Under the pieces are notes generated by a model. That model worked only from the letters and a program-made list of their open reading frames with translations. It made no database searches and had not been told where the DNA came from. Of a DNA stretch of 64,000 nucleotides, positions 62,180 through 64,000 are shown in pieces. Origin of the DNA: an uncultured Pseudomonadales bacterium (GTDB taxonomy: Bacteria > Pseudomonadota > Gammaproteobacteria > Pseudomonadales > Azotimanducaceae); the NCBI GenBank assembly GCA_958296195.1, contig OY282455.1, forward strand, positions 3,596,001-3,660,000, written 5' to 3'. Positions within the stretch are counted from its first letter, which is position 1. Each line of letters opens with the position of its first letter. The position numbers were made by a program, and so were the translations under genes.

Positions 62180-62965
62180 CTACCGCCCCTTCCAGACCGG
62201 CGCCCGTTTCTCCGCAAAGGCCCGAGCGCCCTCCAACTGGTCCTCACTGGAATAGAGCCTATCGACCGTGGCCAACTGGCGTTTGGTGACGCGGTTCAAC
62301 ATGTCCTGAAACTTCATGTCCTCCGCCTCGCGCACCACCTCCTTGATGGCGGCGTAAACCAAGGGCGGGCCGGAGGCGAGCAGCCGCGCCAAGCTCCAAG
62401 CCGCCTCGCCGAGTTGCTCCAGCGGCACAATCTCCTTAACCAGGCCCCAGCGCTGCGCCTCCTCCGCGTTGAACCAGCGCCCAGTCAGCAGCAGGTCCAT
62501 GGCCACATGATAGGGAATCCGCTTTGGCAGCTTGATGGAGGCGGCGTCCGCCACCGTGCCGGAGTGAATCTCCGGCAAGGCGAAGGAGGCTGCATCGCTG
62601 GCCAGAATCAGGTCGCAGGACAGCGCCAACTCCAGCCCGCCGCCGCAGCAGATGCCGTTCACGGCGCAGATGACCGGCTTGTTCATCGCTCCCAATTCCT
62701 GCAGGCCGCCGAAACCGCCGACGCCGTAGTCGCCGTCCACCGCATCCCCGTCGGCGGCGGCCTTAAGATCCCAACCAGCGCAGAAGAACTTGTCCCCCCC
62801 CGCCCGCAGAATCGCCACCCGCAAGTTGGGGTCATCCCTAAACGCCATGAAGGCTTCGCCCAGCAACCGGCTGGTGGCCAAGTCAATCGCGTTGGCCTTG
62901 GGGCGATCCAGGGTGACTTCCAAAATCCCCTCTTCCGTCTTGAGCCTTAAAGGTGCATCGCTCAT
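62180..62965 (-). CDS. Enoyl-CoA hydratase/isomerase, CaiD-like
   Basis: 261 aa from the ATG at 62963-62965 with GGAG 6 nt upstream; longer in-frame starts lack a site. Crotonase features: LDRPKANAIDLATSRLLGEA, KFFCAGWDLKAAADGDAVDG (close to carnitinyl-CoA dehydratase), KPVICAVNGICCGGGLELAL, and the end GARAFAEKRAPVWKGR. The usual first catalytic Glu region (LPEIHSGTVADAASIKLP) is present. It may hydrate or dehydrate a branched or betaine-like acyl-CoA. It ends 33 bp from the convergent CoA-transferase gene. Confidence 0.88.
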   Translation of the reverse strand: MSDAPLRLKTEEGILEVTLDRPKANAIDLATSRLLGEAFMAFRDDPNLRVAILRAGGDKFFCAGWDLKAAADGDAVDGDYGVGGFGGLQELGAMNKPVICAVNGICCGGGLELALSCDLILASDAASFALPEIHSGTVADAASIKLPKRIPYHVAMDLLLTGRWFNAEEAQRWGLVKEIVPLEQLGEAAWSLARLLASGPPLVYAAIKEVVREAEDMKFQDMLNRVTKRQLATVDRLYSSEDQLEGARAFAEKRAPVWKGR

Positions 62966-63092
62966 CAAAGTCTCCATAGCATGGACTCTGCCGCAAAACG
63001 GCGTTTCTCGGCATGGTAGCCGCACAGCAGCCTCCTTGCCGTTCTGCTAAACACGGCCATTCCGCCAGCCGGCTGGCTCCGACGGCGGCGCA

Positions 63093-64000
63093 CTAGGTTG
63101 CGGACCAGGCGGGGCTTAGCCGCAGCAAGGCGTCCACCGCCATACCGCCCTTGGGCCGCGCCAGATAGGGATTGACCTCAAGCTCCACGAGGCCATCGAC
63201 TGCGGCGGCGCAACGGGCCAATGTTTGCGCCGCCTCAACCACGGCGTCAACATCGGCCGCCGGCCGGCCGCGGTAACCGGCCAAGAGCGGCCAAATCCTC
63301 AAGCCGCGCAGGGCCTTCAAGACCTCCGCGTCGCGCACCGGCAGGATGAGGCTGGCCGTGTCGGCCAGAAGCTCCGTCCAGACGCCGCCCGCGCCAAGGG
63401 TCAGCACCAGTCCGTGGGCGGGGTCGGCGACCACGCCGAGCAGCAATTCCGCCACGGCGTCGCCGACCTGGGCTTCAACCAGCCAACCTTCCGGCGCATC
63501 CATCGCTTGGGCCGCCGCCCGCACCGCCTCGGGCGTTTCAAGCCCCAGCCGCACCGCGCCTCGATCGGTCTTGTGGGCATGGCCGAGACCCTTGAGGACC
63601 ACGGGAAAGCCAATGGCCGCGGCGCTGGTGGCGGCCTCCTGCGGATTTGCCGCAAGGCGGGACCGAGGCACGGCCAAGCCGTGCGCCGCCAGGGTGTGCT
63701 TGGCCTCCCGTTCGTTGACCTGCTCCACTGGCCCAGCTATCGCTTTCGCCGGCCAAGGCGGCTCCGGCAGCGGGGAGGACCAGTAGTCGGCTATGTCCGC
63801 TGCCGCCTCAATCGCAGTCATGGCGGCGTCAAGGCCGCATAAGGGCACGACGCCGGCGGCGATGAACCTTTCGGCGTAGGTCTCGGTCAGCAGTTCCGGC
63901 ATGGTGGCGATGACGGCACCGCGACCGCTCGTGCGGCGCACCGCCGCAATCCAAGCGTCCGCCGCTGGGCGCCATGCGTCGGCGTCGCAGCGATCGGTTC
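63093..64000 (-). CDS. ADP-forming acyl-CoA synthetase, C-terminal part (runs off window)
   Basis: The frame is open to the window edge at 64000, so the 5' part is missing. The visible part has the end of a succinyl-CoA-ligase-like domain (GRGAVIATMPELLTETYAER) and an ATP-grasp domain (ATP-grasp_5): LAAHGLAVPRSRLAANPQEA, IGFPVVLKGLGHAHKTDRGA, VVADPAHGLVLTLGAGGVW and VDGLVELEVNPYLARPKGGM. Such enzymes convert an organic acid, ATP and CoA to acyl-CoA and ADP. It follows the CaiD-like gene's strand and fits the local acyl-CoA theme. Confidence 0.9.
   Translation of the reverse strand, partial: TDRCDADAWRPAADAWIAAVRRTSGRGAVIATMPELLTETYAERFIAAGVVPLCGLDAAMTAIEAAADIADYWSSPLPEPPWPAKAIAGPVEQVNEREAKHTLAAHGLAVPRSRLAANPQEAATSAAAIGFPVVLKGLGHAHKTDRGAVRLGLETPEAVRAAAQAMDAPEGWLVEAQVGDAVAELLLGVVADPAHGLVLTLGAGGVWTELLADTASLILPVRDAEVLKALRGLRIWPLLAGYRGRPAADVDAVVEAAQTLARCAAAVDGLVELEVNPYLARPKGGMAVDALLRLSPAWSAT

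Overview
The window is GC-rich, densely coding, Gram-negative bacterial DNA. Genes such as slt, tatD, topA, the quinone-type pyrD, mlaA and mlaC-like lipid-transfer genes, an outer-membrane barrel protein and several lipoproteins point to a proteobacterium, most likely an uncultured gammaproteobacterium. It also carries a coenzyme F420 biosynthesis set, a trait better known from Actinobacteria and archaea. Taxonomy is inferred from gene content only; there is no rRNA or tRNA in the window.

Layout. 0-5 kb: accessory DNA with gene remnants. A 4-kb block between two nearly identical 71-bp direct repeats holds a frameshifted FHA gene, a chimeric signal-peptide/kinase-fragment/PEGA/FGE-sulfatase gene whose 3' end looks like the variable region of a diversity-generating retroelement (DGR), and a truncated avd-like gene. 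5-9 kb: a TudS-like DUF523-DUF1722 protein and a two-subunit acyl-CoA dehydrogenase. 9-19.2 kb: a long minus-strand run coding for a TatT-type TRAP transporter (TatT, DctP, DctQ, DctM), then MlaC, MlaA, an HpnN-like RND protein and an LtaS-like sulfatase, mostly with start/stop overlaps. 19.2-19.8 kb: a redoxin with an in-frame UGA (UxxC) and a SECIS-like hairpin, a likely selenoprotein. 20-23 kb: alpha/beta hydrolase, cyclopropane fatty acid synthase, outer-membrane barrel protein.

23-34 kb: F420 region: a luciferase-like F420-dependent oxidoreductase, NADPH:F420 reductase, cofE, cofD, cofC and a fused cofG-cofH (fbiC). A 4-kb accessory insert (AAA-ATPase/PD-(D/E)XK protein, MNT nucleotidyltransferase, broken HEPN and Rpn-like genes) separates cofC from fbiC. 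34-39 kb: ZIP transporter, DyP peroxidase, topA. 39-42 kb: AlbA_2 remnant, a two-gene PIN nuclease + DUF3696-type ATPase module, a membrane protein and a possible IS30 remnant. 42-50.7 kb: slt, tatD, a glutaredoxin-like gene, a coupled C39 peptidase/membrane protein/GNAT/S9 peptidase run, a 45-bp minisatellite and ddl. 50.8-60 kb: amtB, pyrD, panB-panC-coaX, a membrane-anchored cold-shock-domain protein, argS and a fatty acid desaturase. 60-64 kb: two small unknown genes, a CaiB-like CoA transferase, a CaiD-like hydratase and the end of an ADP-forming acyl-CoA synthetase.

The core genes concern envelope lipid handling, acyl-CoA chemistry, F420 redox metabolism and CoA, pyrimidine and cell-wall precursors. 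Accessory patches at 0-5, 27.7-31.8, 38.9-42.2 and 49.3-49.8 kb hold the unusual material.
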